Below are positions 27,174 through 36,621 of a stretch of 64,000 nucleotides of DNA, one piece after another. How positions within the stretch are numbered: the first letter of the stretch is position 1; each line of letters starts with the position of its first letter. Source of the DNA: G963663315 sp965204925 (GTDB lineage Bacteria; Pseudomonadota; Gammaproteobacteria; Arenicellales; Poriferihabitantaceae). The notes under the pieces were generated by a model. That model worked only from the letters and a program-made list of their open reading frames with translations. It made no database searches and was not told the origin of the DNA. The translations under genes and the position numbers were made by a program. The DNA lies in contig OZ242021.1 in the NCBI GenBank assembly GCA_965204925.1, forward strand, positions 1,736,001-1,800,000. Direction: 5' to 3'.

Positions 27174-29060
27174 ATGGCAGGTAATATCCCCAGACCTTTC
27201 ATAGATGATCTTGTCGCTCGTACAGATATCGTTGAGGTCATTGACCGGCGGCTGCCCCTGACCCGTAAAGGCCGGGAATATGTCGCCTGTTGCCCTTTCC
27301 ATAAAGAGAAAACACCGTCATTCAAGGTAAGCCCGGACAAACAGTTCTACCATTGCTTCGGCTGCGGCGCCCACGGCACTGTGATCGGATTTCTGATGGA
27401 CTATGCCAATCTGGGATTTGTCGAAGCGGTGGAAGAACTCGCCGACGCAGCCGGCATGGAACTGCCGGATAGCGGCTTTACCCGATCAACTCCTTCCGGA
27501 CAAGGAGCGGACCAACGGCTTCAGATCATTGAACAGGCGAACCACTGGTTCCAAAAACAATTACGCGCCCGTCCTGCAGCCAGGCAAGCCATTGACTATC
27601 TGAAATCCAGGTGTGTGGACGGCAAGGTGGCAGCAGATTTCGGCATCGGTTACGCTCCGGACAGCTGGAGCGGTTTGGCCGATGCCCTGGGTACCACCCC
27701 CCGGTTGCGGGAACTGCTGCTGATAACCGGGCTGGTCAGCAGGAAGGAAGGCGCCGCGGAGGCGCGCTGCTACGATCGCTTTCGGGGACGCATCATATTC
27801 CCGATCGAAGACCATAGAGGGAGAATCGCAGGCTTTGGCGGCCGCGCATTGGGTGGCGCCAGCCCCAAATATTTGAACTCTCCGGAAACCCCGCTGTTCC
27901 ACAAGGGCGCGGAACTGTACGGGCTGCATCGCGCCCGCCGCGAGATCGGCATACGCAAAAAGAGTGTTGTGGTAGAAGGGTACATGGATGTCATCAGTCT
28001 GGCCCGGTTCGGTATAAACAATGCGGTAGCGACACTCGGAACCGCAACGACCCGAACCCACTTGCAGCGCCTGTTTCGCCTTGCCCCGGAAATCGTATTC
28101 TGTTTTGACGGCGACCGTGCGGGACAAGCCGCGGCCTGGAAGGCAATGGAAGTTTCGCTCCCCGAAATGCGGGACGGACGCCAGGCTGGATTCCTGTTCC
28201 TGCCCGACGGCGAAGACCCGGATACGATGGTTCGCGCCGAAGGGGGCGAAGCGTTCGTCGAAAGGCTGGACAAGGCGTTGCCGTTACCCGATTTCCTGTT
28301 CAATACCCTGATCTCCCGGGTCGACATGAAGCGGGTGGACGGCAAGGCGTCCCTGGTGAGCCAGGCGTTGCCGTTGATCGGACAACTGCCCGATGGAGCA
28401 TTGCGGGATATGATGAACCTGGAACTCGCATCACTGACCGGACTGCCGGCAAGCCGGTTCACGGAAATGACTGCGCCGCCGGCGTCTTCAGCGAGAATAA
28501 AGGAACGTTCGCAAGGCGGGCAAATCCGGGGCGACCGGATATCCCCCTTGGCGACCGCCGTCAGCCTGCTCCTGCAAACCCCGGCGCTGGCGCAATCAGT
28601 CGACAATCCGGATGAATTGAAACAATTGCGGATTCCCGGAGCGGATGTCCTGACCCGAATGATCGAATTGTGCCGCAACCGGCCTGACCTGACTACAGCC
28701 GGGTTGCTGGAGTCCTTCAGGGAAACTCCGGTTCATGGCTATCTGGGGAAACTGGCAATACACAACAATCTGATTGACGAGAATGTACTTGCCCGGCAAT
28801 TCCGCGAAACATTGATCCATCTGCTTGAGGAACATTACGATCTGCTCACACGGGATTTGCTGGAAAAATCGGAGCAATCGGGAGCAACCCCGGAAGAATC
28901 TCAGGAACTGAACGAATTGCTGAAAATACGAAATTTGCTGAAAAAGGCGCGGCAGTCGAAGTTGACCGCGGAAGAATCACAAGGGCTGAACGAATTGCTG
29001 GAAAAAAGAGCCGGGAATCTTGAATATTTCCGAACCGGCAACTCGTCCCCGGGAAAATAA
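27174..29060 (+). CDS. dnaG: DNA primase
   Basis: This 628-residue primase makes RNA primers at the replication fork. The zinc-binding domain has C40, H43, C61 and C64 (CCPFHKEKTPSF...FYHCFGCGAHG), followed by the RNA-polymerase domain with EGYMDVISLARFGINNAVATLGTA and the Toprim DGDRAGQAAAWKAME segment. The C-terminal helicase-binding domain is shorter and odd: near residues 565-615 a glutamate-rich segment is imperfectly duplicated (PEESQELNELL and AEESQGLNELL, 26 residues apart). The usual neighbours rpsU and rpoD are absent; an MttB homologue starts 2 bp after the stop. Confidence 0.96.
   Translation: MAGNIPRPFIDDLVARTDIVEVIDRRLPLTRKGREYVACCPFHKEKTPSFKVSPDKQFYHCFGCGAHGTVIGFLMDYANLGFVEAVEELADAAGMELPDSGFTRSTPSGQGADQRLQIIEQANHWFQKQLRARPAARQAIDYLKSRCVDGKVAADFGIGYAPDSWSGLADALGTTPRLRELLLITGLVSRKEGAAEARCYDRFRGRIIFPIEDHRGRIAGFGGRALGGASPKYLNSPETPLFHKGAELYGLHRARREIGIRKKSVVVEGYMDVISLARFGINNAVATLGTATTRTHLQRLFRLAPEIVFCFDGDRAGQAAAWKAMEVSLPEMRDGRQAGFLFLPDGEDPDTMVRAEGGEAFVERLDKALPLPDFLFNTLISRVDMKRVDGKASLVSQALPLIGQLPDGALRDMMNLELASLTGLPASRFTEMTAPPASSARIKERSQGGQIRGDRISPLATAVSLLLQTPALAQSVDNPDELKQLRIPGADVLTRMIELCRNRPDLTTAGLLESFRETPVHGYLGKLAIHNNLIDENVLARQFRETLIHLLEEHYDLLTRDLLEKSEQSGATPEESQELNELLKIRNLLKKARQSKLTAEESQGLNELLEKRAGNLEYFRTGNSSPGK
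28873..29010 (+). repeat. Imperfect 78-bp tandem duplication at the end of dnaG
   Basis: Bases around 28891-28924 and 28969-29002 share nearly the same sequence in frame (both encode EESQ-LNELL) at exactly 78 bp spacing, with weaker similarity before each copy. It adds one 26-residue helical repeat to the primase C-terminus. Confidence 0.7.
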
Positions 29061-29062
29061 TC

Positions 29063-30637
29063 ATGGCGCGAACTCCAGGCCGTCGCGGCCACCGCAGCAA
29101 GAACCGGAGTACCGGGCGGCACGAAAAAGGCATCCCCCAATTGCCGCGCGGCCAGTTGGTGAACCGGTTTCCCCCGATCCGGGTTCTGGATGAGGAACAG
29201 GTCGAACGTATTCATGACGCTTCGATGGATATTCTTGAGCGGCAAGGCATCCAGGTACTCGGCGAGCAGGCCCTGCATGTTTTCAGGAAGGCCGGGGCCA
29301 GGGTGGATAACGATGGCATGGTATACATGGACCGGGGGCTGGTGATGGAAGCCATTTCCGCGGCTCCCGCAGAATTCACTGTAGTCCCCCGCAACCCGGA
29401 CAACGCCATTCGCTGCGGCGGCAACGCGATCAATTTCGGCATGGTGTCGGGTCCTCCCAGCGTGCATGACAATATCAATGGCCGCCGCGCGGGAAATCTT
29501 GCGGATTACCGGAAGCTGGTCAGTCTGGGACAATTCTTCAATGTAATCGCTTTTTTCGGAAACCAGATTGTGGCGACTACGGATCTACCCGTCAATACAC
29601 GCCACCTGGACGCGGTATTGACCAGCCTGACACTGAGCGACAAGCCTTTTTTCACGCTCGGCATTGGCGCCGGGCGGGGGCTGGACGCGGTCAGGATGTG
29701 CGCCATTGTCAAGGGTTTGAAACTGGAGGATATGGTCAATTACCCAACGGTGATGACCAATATCAATATCAACTCACCGAGGAAACTGGACGACTCCATG
29801 GCGTACGGAGCGATGCAGCTTGCCATGCTGGGACAGCCGGTTGTTGTCACGCCGTTTACTTTGATGGGAGCAATGACTCCGGTAACCATGGCAGGCGCCC
29901 TGGCGCAGCAGAACGCCGAAGCGCTGCTGGGACTGAGTCTGTTGCAACTGACCCGGCCGGGCTGCCCGGTATGCTATGGCGGCTTCACCTCCAATGTCGA
30001 TATGCGTTCCGGCTCTCCCGCGTTCGGCACTCCGGAGAACGCGCTCGCCAATCTGGCCGGAGGGCAACTGGCGAGAAGATATAACCTGCCCTATCGCACC
30101 AGCGCCTGCAACGCCTCGAATGCCGTGGATTGCCAGTCCACGTGGGAGACCCAGATGGCGTTATGGGGCGCCGTAATGGGGCATGGCAATTTCATTTACC
30201 ACGCGGCGGGATGGCTGGAAGGAGGATTAGTCACATCGTTCGAGAAAATAATGATCGACTGCGAGATGCTTCAGCACATGGCGGCATTGCTGCAACCTGT
30301 GCAAGTAGATGAGCGGACGCTGGCGCTCGAAGCGATGGATGAAGTGGGTCCGGGCGGACACTTTTTCGGATGTGACCATACCATGCAACGGTATAAAAAC
30401 GCATTCTATGAACCCTTCCTGAGCGATTGGCAAAACAGCCAGAGCTGGCAGGAAGCCGGAGCGAAAGATTCGACCATGCGGGCAACGGAAATGTGGCAAC
30501 GCGCCCTCGCTCAATACGAACCGCCGCCGCTTGACCCGGCCGTGAAAGGAGAACTGGAATCGTATGTCGCCAGACGCAAGGAAGAATTGGGCAGGGAAGA
30601 GCCGCGGCTGGAACCGGTCGGGAACTGTTCATTCTGA
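29063..30637 (+). CDS. Trimethylamine methyltransferase (MttB) family protein
   Basis: This 524-residue TIM-barrel protein belongs to the MttB/COG5598 superfamily, whose characterised members move a methyl group from a quaternary or tertiary amine to a corrinoid protein. Visible family text includes RIHDASMDILERQGIQVLGEQALHVF, INFGMVSGPPSVHD, ACNASNAVDCQSTWETQMALWGAV, YHAAGWLEGGLVTSFEKIMIDCEML and GPGGHFFGCDHTMQRYKNAFYEPFLSDW. There is no in-frame TAG, so it is of the non-pyrrolysine type, like glycine betaine methyltransferase MtgB. The 5' 35 residues are basic and poorly conserved. It starts 2 bp after dnaG. No corrinoid protein gene is adjacent, so substrate and acceptor are unknown. Confidence 0.88.
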   Translation: MARTPGRRGHRSKNRSTGRHEKGIPQLPRGQLVNRFPPIRVLDEEQVERIHDASMDILERQGIQVLGEQALHVFRKAGARVDNDGMVYMDRGLVMEAISAAPAEFTVVPRNPDNAIRCGGNAINFGMVSGPPSVHDNINGRRAGNLADYRKLVSLGQFFNVIAFFGNQIVATTDLPVNTRHLDAVLTSLTLSDKPFFTLGIGAGRGLDAVRMCAIVKGLKLEDMVNYPTVMTNININSPRKLDDSMAYGAMQLAMLGQPVVVTPFTLMGAMTPVTMAGALAQQNAEALLGLSLLQLTRPGCPVCYGGFTSNVDMRSGSPAFGTPENALANLAGGQLARRYNLPYRTSACNASNAVDCQSTWETQMALWGAVMGHGNFIYHAAGWLEGGLVTSFEKIMIDCEMLQHMAALLQPVQVDERTLALEAMDEVGPGGHFFGCDHTMQRYKNAFYEPFLSDWQNSQSWQEAGAKDSTMRATEMWQRALAQYEPPPLDPAVKGELESYVARRKEELGREEPRLEPVGNCSF

Positions 30638-30738
30638 TGCAGGATACTGACAGCAAGCGAGGTTTATTGCAAAAAAATTGTATGGTCATGGTGAAATTAT
30701 GGTAAACTGACGACTGTTGAATGCTATATGGGGTCGCC

Positions 30739-31254
30739 ATGAACATCGAATTTGTCGTCAGCAGGGTTTTTGTAAAGGTTGTTGTGGTTGCGGGGCTGGT
30801 CTTCACCATGCTGTTATCCGCTGTCAGCCATGCCTGTAACACGGCTTGCGGGCAGGAATTCGATTTTTCCATCCTGACCCCGGGGCAGGAACTGGGTTGC
30901 ATGGCGCTGAGTCTTTACCATGAAGGGCGCGGCGAGGGTAGAAAAGGGCAGTTGGCGATCGCGGCGGTCATCATGAACCGCGTCAGGAGCAAACAATATC
31001 CCGATACAATCTGTCAGGTTGTGTGGCAACACAAACAATTCAGTTGGACCCACACTGCCTCAAGGCGCCATTCGGTCAATGACCCGAAGGCATGGCAGCA
31101 GTCACTGGCGCTGACGCGCTCCTTTCTTGAGCGGGAGACGGAGACCGAGGTTGGCAACGCCACTCATTATCATGCTGCAAGCGTGCGCCCCTACTGGATT
31201 TCGCAAGGAAGACTGATCGCCAGGGTCGGCAACCATTATTTCTACGTTTTGTAA
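30739..31254 (+). CDS. SleB-like cell-wall hydrolase
   Basis: This ~171-residue exported protein has an N-terminal hydrophobic signal or anchor (VFVKVVVVAGLVFTMLLSAVSHA). The Hydrolase_2/SleB core follows: GCMALSLYHEGRGEGRKGQLAIAAVIMNRV with the catalytic glutamate of the YHE motif, then QVVWQHKQFSWT and GNATHYHAASVRPYW. Relatives cleave peptidoglycan glycan strands (lytic transglycosylase-type) during spore germination or, in non-sporeformers, wall remodelling. ATG 30739 is preferred because a GGGG lies just upstream; an ATG six codons earlier is possible. It is monocistronic by appearance. Confidence 0.88.
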   Translation: MNIEFVVSRVFVKVVVVAGLVFTMLLSAVSHACNTACGQEFDFSILTPGQELGCMALSLYHEGRGEGRKGQLAIAAVIMNRVRSKQYPDTICQVVWQHKQFSWTHTASRRHSVNDPKAWQQSLALTRSFLERETETEVGNATHYHAASVRPYWISQGRLIARVGNHYFYVL

Positions 31255-31282
31255 TTTCGATCCGCCGGAGCCGGAGGCGGCC

Positions 31283-32128
31283 ATGGGCGCTGTAATCGCA
31301 ATCCAGGCCAATTCGGGAGACGACATCGACCACAATCTGAGCGCGCTGACGGAACAGATCGCACGTGCTTGCCGGGTGGACAATGGACAACAGGGTGAAG
31401 AAGATAGTCCGGTCGTTGTATTGCCCGAATGCTTTGCCCTGATGCCGTCCAGCATTACCCGGCTGCTGCAATGCGCCGAGACGGACGGCGACGGAAAAAT
31501 ACAGGAATTCCTGTCCTGCGCCGCGACAGACAATAACGCCTGGATTTTGGGCGGCAGTGTACCACTGCGCTCCACTGACCCCGGCAAGATAACCAACTCG
31601 CTGCTGGTCTACGACAACCATGGGCAACGGGCGGCCCGTTACGACAAGATTTTTTTGTTCGATGTGTCTCTCTCAAGCGGTGAACGCTATTGTGAATCCG
31701 ATTATACTGTGCCGGGAAACCGGCTTGAGGTGGTCGATACGCCGGCGGGTAAAATCGGTTTGTCGATTTGTTATGACCTTCGCTTCCCGGAGCTTTACCG
31801 TAGGCTTGTGCAAAAGGGAGCGGAAATCCTGGTCGTACCGTCCGCCTTCGCCCATACCACGGGCAAGGACCACTGGATGCCGCTGTTAAGAGCGAGGGCG
31901 ATAGAAAACAGTTGTTATGTCGTAGCCCCGGCGCAGTACGGGCAGCACAACAGAAAACGCACAACGTGGGGACATACTGTTATAATTGATCCTTGGGGAA
32001 ACACGATCGCCGAACTGAAAACAGGCTGGGGCAGCGTCCGCAGCAGGGTTAACCCCGCAAAACTGCGCCTCGTTCGCCAGCGACTGCCTTCGCTTCAGCA
32101 TCGTCGTTTCGATCTTTTTTCGTTGTAA
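31283..32128 (+). CDS. Nitrilase-superfamily carbon-nitrogen hydrolase (Nit1/omega-amidase-like)
   Basis: This 281-residue enzyme has the Glu-Lys-Cys triad of the nitrilase fold: E in VVLPECFALMP, K in RYDKIFLFDV and C in KIGLSICYDLRFPELYR. The sequence around the cysteine and the RARAIENSCYVVAPAQYG segment is closest to the Nit1 group, which repairs deaminated glutathione. It sits directly upstream of tldD, as in many proteobacteria (yhdE/yhdP-nit-tldD neighbourhoods), supporting a housekeeping role. Confidence 0.92.
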   Translation: MGAVIAIQANSGDDIDHNLSALTEQIARACRVDNGQQGEEDSPVVVLPECFALMPSSITRLLQCAETDGDGKIQEFLSCAATDNNAWILGGSVPLRSTDPGKITNSLLVYDNHGQRAARYDKIFLFDVSLSSGERYCESDYTVPGNRLEVVDTPAGKIGLSICYDLRFPELYRRLVQKGAEILVVPSAFAHTTGKDHWMPLLRARAIENSCYVVAPAQYGQHNRKRTTWGHTVIIDPWGNTIAELKTGWGSVRSRVNPAKLRLVRQRLPSLQHRRFDLFSL

Positions 32129-32143
32129 TCCATTCCCGACCCC

Positions 32144-33592
32144 ATGTCCGACCAGATTCAAACCGCCATGCAGGTATTGCTTGAGCCGACAGGATTGAGT
32201 GATCATGCCCTGACCCGTACCATCAACCAGGTGATGGGGCCGAAGATCGATTATGCCGACCTGTATTTCCAGCATTCCCGTCAGGAGTCCTGGTTACTGG
32301 AAGAAAGCACAGTCAAGTCGGGCAGTTTCAGCATTGAGCAGGGGGTCGGGGTGCGCGCGGTCAGTGGCGAGAAAACCGGATTTGCCTACTCCGATGAAAT
32401 CATCCTGCCGGCATTGCTCGGCGCCGCGGATACGGCAAAGGCTATTGCCCGCAGCGGCGGCAAGGAAAACGCGATCAGGGTCCGCCCCCACGACCAGCCG
32501 GTTACCCGTCTGTATGATCCGCTCAATCCACCAGCTTCCATGCAGGATCAAGACAAGGTGGCGTTATTGAAGGAAGTAGAGCAGACAGCAAGGGCAATGG
32601 ACAGCCGCATTACACAGGTCATGGTCAGTCTGGCCGGTTCGCACGACGTGGCGCTGGTGGTGCGCTCTGACGGCATACTGGCAGCCGACATCCGCCCACT
32701 GGTACGAATGAATGTTCAGGTCATTGCCGAGCGGAACGGCAGGCTGGAACAGGGCTCCGCCGGCGGCGGCGGACGCTATGGCTATGAATATTTTACAGAC
32801 GGCAACCGTGCGCACGGGTATGCGCGAGAGGCGGTTCGGCAGGCGCTCGTTGCTCTGGACGCGAGAGAAGCTCCGGCAGGGGAAATGGTGGTTGTGCTCG
32901 GACCGGGCTGGCCGGGAATACTGTTGCATGAAGCGATCGGGCACGGCCTTGAGGGAGATTTCAATCGCAAGAAAACTTCCGCTTTCAGCGGCAGAATCGG
33001 GGAAAAGGTGGCGTCCGAACTGTGTACGGTGGTCGATGACGGTACCTTGGAAAACCGCCGCGGCTCGTTGTCAATTGATGATGAAGGTACGCCCGGCCAG
33101 AATACGGTGCTTATCGAGAACGGAATTCTGACCGGCTATATGCAGGACAACCTGAACGCGCGCCTCATGGGCATGGCGCCGACCGGCAATGGGCGCAGGG
33201 AATCTTTTGCGCATTTGCCGATGCCGAGAATGACCAATACCTTTATGTACAACGGCAAGCATGAGCCGGAAGAGATTATCGCCTCGGTGGATAAAGGGCT
33301 GTACGCGGTTAATTTCGGGGGTGGGCAGGTTGACATTACTTCCGGGAAATTTGTCTTCAGCGCCTCCGAGGCCTACAGGATCGAGAAGGGCAAGGTAACC
33401 TCGCCGGTCAAGGGGGCAACGCTGATTGGCAATGGGCCCGAAGTATTGACCCGGGTCTCCATGGTCGGCAATGACATGGAGCTGGACTCCGGGGTTGGGG
33501 TTTGTGGAAAAGACGGGCAGAGCGTGCCGGTCGGTGTGGGGCAGCCTACACTGCGTATCGACCGGCTTACCGTGGGCGGGGTATCGGTCTGA
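32144..33592 (+). CDS. tldD: TldD metalloprotease
   Basis: This 482-residue subunit of the TldD/TldE protease carries the zinc motif HEAIGH (in GILLHEAIGHGLEGDFNRK). The complex degrades or matures unfolded peptides, including microcin B17 and the CcdA antitoxin in E. coli. Other conserved segments are GVGVRAVSGEKTGFAYSDE, IDDEGTPGQNTVLIENGILTGYMQDNLNARLMG and NFGGGQVDITSGKFVFSASEAYRIEKGKV. It starts 15 bp after the nitrilase gene, and its stop overlaps the pmbA start by one base. Confidence 0.97.
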   Translation: MSDQIQTAMQVLLEPTGLSDHALTRTINQVMGPKIDYADLYFQHSRQESWLLEESTVKSGSFSIEQGVGVRAVSGEKTGFAYSDEIILPALLGAADTAKAIARSGGKENAIRVRPHDQPVTRLYDPLNPPASMQDQDKVALLKEVEQTARAMDSRITQVMVSLAGSHDVALVVRSDGILAADIRPLVRMNVQVIAERNGRLEQGSAGGGGRYGYEYFTDGNRAHGYAREAVRQALVALDAREAPAGEMVVVLGPGWPGILLHEAIGHGLEGDFNRKKTSAFSGRIGEKVASELCTVVDDGTLENRRGSLSIDDEGTPGQNTVLIENGILTGYMQDNLNARLMGMAPTGNGRRESFAHLPMPRMTNTFMYNGKHEPEEIIASVDKGLYAVNFGGGQVDITSGKFVFSASEAYRIEKGKVTSPVKGATLIGNGPEVLTRVSMVGNDMELDSGVGVCGKDGQSVPVGVGQPTLRIDRLTVGGVSV

Positions 33593-34986
33593 TGCCCCGC
33601 TCCTGCCGGGTGTCACAACGGACATGGCCGCCTGATACCCAATCCGATATAGAGCGAAGTCTGGCCGACGTCGCGTCCGGGGCCCTGGAACAGGCGAAAC
33701 GGCAGGGCGCCGATCAGGTGCAAGTGTTGATAGCCCAGGGACAGGGCAAATCAGTTACGGTGCGCCGGGGAGAAGTCGAAACCGTTGAACATAACCGCGA
33801 CAAAAATATCGGGCTGACGGTTTACTTCGGGCATCGCAGCGGCACGGCCTCTTCCACGGATTTTTCGGACGAAGCCATCCGTGCCTGTGTCGATTCAGCG
33901 TGTACTATCGCAAGGTATACGGAAGAAGACCCGTTCAGCGGACTGCCCGATATTGAACTGCTTGCCACCGAATTTCCCGATCTCGACCTCAATCATCCGT
34001 GGTCGGTCCCTGTTGAGCGGATGATCGAGATTGCGACAAACTGTGAAACGGCCGCCCTGGACAGTGATTCCCGCATTACCAACACGGAAGGTTCCACCGT
34101 ATCCAGCCACAACGGAGTCAATATACTGGCCAATTCTTACGGCTTTTTCGGGCTGTCGCGAGGCAGCCGGCATAGCATCGGTTGTTCGATGATTGCCGGA
34201 GAGGGCGAAGACATGCACCGCGATTACTGGTATGACTGCAAGCGTTATGCAGATGACCTGACCCCCTCCGGCGCAATCGGACGGGAGGCGGCCAGAAGAA
34301 CCGCAGACAGACTCGGCGCGCGCAAGATCAAGACCGGAGAGTACCCGGTGATTTTTGATTCCGGCGTTTCAGCCAGCCTGATTTCCCACCTCGTCTCCGC
34401 GATCAAAGGATCAAGCCTGTATCGAAAGGCGAGTTTTCTGCTCGATCATAAAGGCCGGCGTATTTTCCCGCGTGGCACGAAAATCGTCGAGCAACCCCAT
34501 CTTGCAAGGGCGTTGGGCAGCGCAGTATTCGACAATGAGGGAGTAGCCACACGTCCCAACCGGATTGTTCATGACGGGACACTCGAAAGTTATCTGCTCG
34601 GCAGCTATTCCGCGAGGAAACTGGGCATGCAAACCACAGGCAACGCGGGAGGGGTGCATAACCCGACACTCGTCAGCGCGAATGCCAGCAATTCCGGCAG
34701 TCCCGCCAATCTGCAGGAAATGATCCGGGATATGGGCAGGGGGCTTGTGGTCAGCGAACTCATCGGTTTTGGCGTAAACACAGTAACCGGTGACTATTCA
34801 CGCGGAGCGTTCGGCTTCTGGGCAGAGAATGGGGAAATACAGTACCCTGTACAGGAATTCACCATTGCCGGCAACCTGAAAGAGATGTTCAAGTCTATCG
34901 CCGCAGTCGGTTCCGACATAGACCCGAGACAAAACATCCGCGCAGGCTCCATCCTGATCGAGAACCTGACAGTAGCGGGTGAGTGA
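33592..34986 (+). CDS. pmbA: PmbA/TldE protease partner subunit
   Basis: This 464-residue protein is the non-metal partner of TldD. Conserved text includes VRRGEVETVEHNRDKNIGLTVYFGHRSGTASSTDFS, PVIFDSGVSASLISHLVSAIKGSSLYRKASFLLDHKGRRIFP and TGDYSRGAFGFWAENGEIQYPVQEFTIAGNLKEMF. ATG 33592 overlaps the tldD stop as TGATG, implying coupled translation. tldD and pmbA are usually separate loci in enterobacteria; here they are adjacent and probably one operon with the nitrilase gene. Confidence 0.95.
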   Translation: MPRSCRVSQRTWPPDTQSDIERSLADVASGALEQAKRQGADQVQVLIAQGQGKSVTVRRGEVETVEHNRDKNIGLTVYFGHRSGTASSTDFSDEAIRACVDSACTIARYTEEDPFSGLPDIELLATEFPDLDLNHPWSVPVERMIEIATNCETAALDSDSRITNTEGSTVSSHNGVNILANSYGFFGLSRGSRHSIGCSMIAGEGEDMHRDYWYDCKRYADDLTPSGAIGREAARRTADRLGARKIKTGEYPVIFDSGVSASLISHLVSAIKGSSLYRKASFLLDHKGRRIFPRGTKIVEQPHLARALGSAVFDNEGVATRPNRIVHDGTLESYLLGSYSARKLGMQTTGNAGGVHNPTLVSANASNSGSPANLQEMIRDMGRGLVVSELIGFGVNTVTGDYSRGAFGFWAENGEIQYPVQEFTIAGNLKEMFKSIAAVGSDIDPRQNIRAGSILIENLTVAGE

Positions 34987-35184
34987 ATGATTCAGGCCCG
35001 GAACGGTCGGCCGGGTTGGTGCACCCTCTATTTCAGGACGCCAAAAACGATGCCGCAACGCTGGCGAATGCCGGGAACCCCGTCCGAAAAATCCCGTTCG
35101 CAGGCGGGGCCGGCGGCATTCACCGGGAGATCCGCTATTCCCCGGAGCGCGCCCCCGCCGCGGCCGCCGCGGGAAAGGCGTGTG

Positions 35185-36621
35185 TCAGGCGTCGATCAGG
35201 GGGAGGAACTCGAAGTCGTTGGCGTCCAGCGTTTCGTTCGTCGTGATGGTCAGGGTGTTTCCCGGACTGAACGTGATCGTGACGGCGCCTTCTCCCGGCG
35301 TGAGGGTCAGATCGCTGAACTGGTCGACACCGGCGTTGCCCTTCAGGCGGATTTTGTCCCCATCCTCAAAGTCCGTGATGGTGTCGTTTCCTCTGTGGTA
35401 GACGAAGATGTCATCGCCGGCCCCGCCGGTGAGCGTGTCATCGCCCCCGCCGCCGATCAGCTTGTCATCGCCGGCCCCGCCGTTGAGCGTGTCGTTGCCC
35501 GCCCCGCCGATCAGCTTGTCATCGCCGGCCCCGCCGGTGAGCGTATCGTTGCCCGCCCCGCCGATCAGCTTGTCATCGCCGGCCCCGCCGTTGAGCGTGT
35601 CGTTGCCCGCCCCGCCGATCAGCTTGTCATCGCCGGCCCCGCCGGTGAGCGTATCGTTGCCCGCCCCGCCGATCAGCTTGTCATCGCCGGCCCCGCCGTT
35701 GAGCGTGTCGTTGCCCGCCCCGCCGATCAGCTTGTCATCGCCGGCCCCGCCGTTGAGCGTGTCGTTGCCCGCCCCGCCGCGCAACTTGTCATCGCCGGCC
35801 CTGCCGTCGACGGTGTCGTCGCCGTCACCCCCGTTGAACTTGTCCCTTTCGATGCTGCCGTTGAGCGTGTCATCGCCTGAGGTGGACTCCATCATGTGGA
35901 AATCATTCTTGTCCCTGGCCTTGAAAATGAAGTCGCTCTTCTTGAGGTCCCTAGCGAGTCCTTTAGCCGGATCAGAGCCATTCACCCAGACGACATCGCC
36001 GTTGCCGAACGTGATCTTGGCGTAACGGTTGAAGCTTCCTGAATTATAATTACCATGCTCGATGGTCAGGTCACTGAACTTCAGGCCGATGAACTCGATC
36101 TTGTCGCCGTCCGTGAAATCCCGAATGCTGTTGAAGATGCCGTCGCCGGCCTTGAACACGAAGGTGTCGTTGCCTTCCCCACCGTAGAGATTATTATAGC
36201 TCCCCGTACCGACGCCGCCACCGCCGATTATCCGGTCGTCACCCCCCATGCCGAAGATCGTGTCGACCCCCTCCCCGCCGAAGATGATGTCGTTGCCGTC
36301 CCCGCCGTTCAGTGTGTCATGGCCGTCGCCGCCAAAGATGATGTCGTCGCCCAGGCCGCCCTTGATATTGTCATTGCCCGCCCCGCCGAAGATGATGTCG
36401 TTGTCAGTGAGCGCACCATTAATGTCCATCAGCGCCTCGTCATCGCTCGGCTCTTCGCGGCCGCCGAAGATGGTGTCGTCGCCGTCGCCGCCCGTGATCG
36501 TGTCGTTGCCCAGTTTGCCGTAGAGCGTGTCGTCGCCCTTGCCGCCGTTGAGCGTGTCCTTGCCATCGGTGCCGGCCCTCGTGTCGTCGTTGTCGGTGCC
36601 GGTCCAAGTGATTCCGGTCAT
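35185..36621 (-). CDS. RTX (hemolysin-type calcium-binding repeat) protein
   Basis: This 478-residue, acidic, glycine- and aspartate-rich protein is made almost wholly of GGxGxDxLx nonapeptides. An N-terminal block of about 14 repeats (residues 20-150) is followed by a non-repeat module containing DTFVFKAGDGIFNSIRDFTDGDKIEFIG, then a second, highly uniform array (about residues 250-410, GGAGNDTLNGGAGDDKLI type). The C-terminus (FEDGDKIRLKGN...ITTNETLDANDFEF) resembles type I secretion signals of such proteins. Repeats fold as calcium-loaded beta rolls outside the cell. No enzymatic domain is present. No secretion ABC/MFP genes are in the window. ATG 36621 has GGGGGA upstream. Confidence 0.9.
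   Translation of the reverse strand: MTGITWTGTDNDDTRAGTDGKDTLNGGKGDDTLYGKLGNDTITGGDGDDTIFGGREEPSDDEALMDINGALTDNDIIFGGAGNDNIKGGLGDDIIFGGDGHDTLNGGDGNDIIFGGEGVDTIFGMGGDDRIIGGGGVGTGSYNNLYGGEGNDTFVFKAGDGIFNSIRDFTDGDKIEFIGLKFSDLTIEHGNYNSGSFNRYAKITFGNGDVVWVNGSDPAKGLARDLKKSDFIFKARDKNDFHMMESTSGDDTLNGSIERDKFNGGDGDDTVDGRAGDDKLRGGAGNDTLNGGAGDDKLIGGAGNDTLNGGAGDDKLIGGAGNDTLTGGAGDDKLIGGAGNDTLNGGAGDDKLIGGAGNDTLTGGAGDDKLIGGAGNDTLNGGAGDDKLIGGGGDDTLTGGAGDDIFVYHRGNDTITDFEDGDKIRLKGNAGVDQFSDLTLTPGEGAVTITFSPGNTLTITTNETLDANDFEFLPLIDA
35461..35784 (-). repeat. 54-bp tandem repeats in the RTX gene
   Basis: The motif CTTGTCATCGCCGGCCCC recurs every 54 bp at 35461, 35515, 35569, 35623, 35677 and 35731, with a variant at 35785. 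Each unit encodes 18 residues (two RTX nonapeptides). Two unit types alternate (TTGAGCGTGTCG and GGTGAGCGTATCG), giving an A-B-A-B-A-A order and a 108-bp higher-order period. Confidence 0.95.

Noticed and set aside
29063..30637. Pyrrolysine-containing MttB
   Set aside because: The frame is full length with no in-frame TAG, and no pyl genes are present; likewise for 52544-54124.
35150..35175. GC-rich inverted sequence between pmbA and the RTX gene as a terminator
   Set aside because: CCG-rich text pairs only imperfectly and has no T-tract; the evidence is too weak.
35461..35784. CRISPR array
   Set aside because: The 54-bp repeats are contiguous coding units with no unique spacers.
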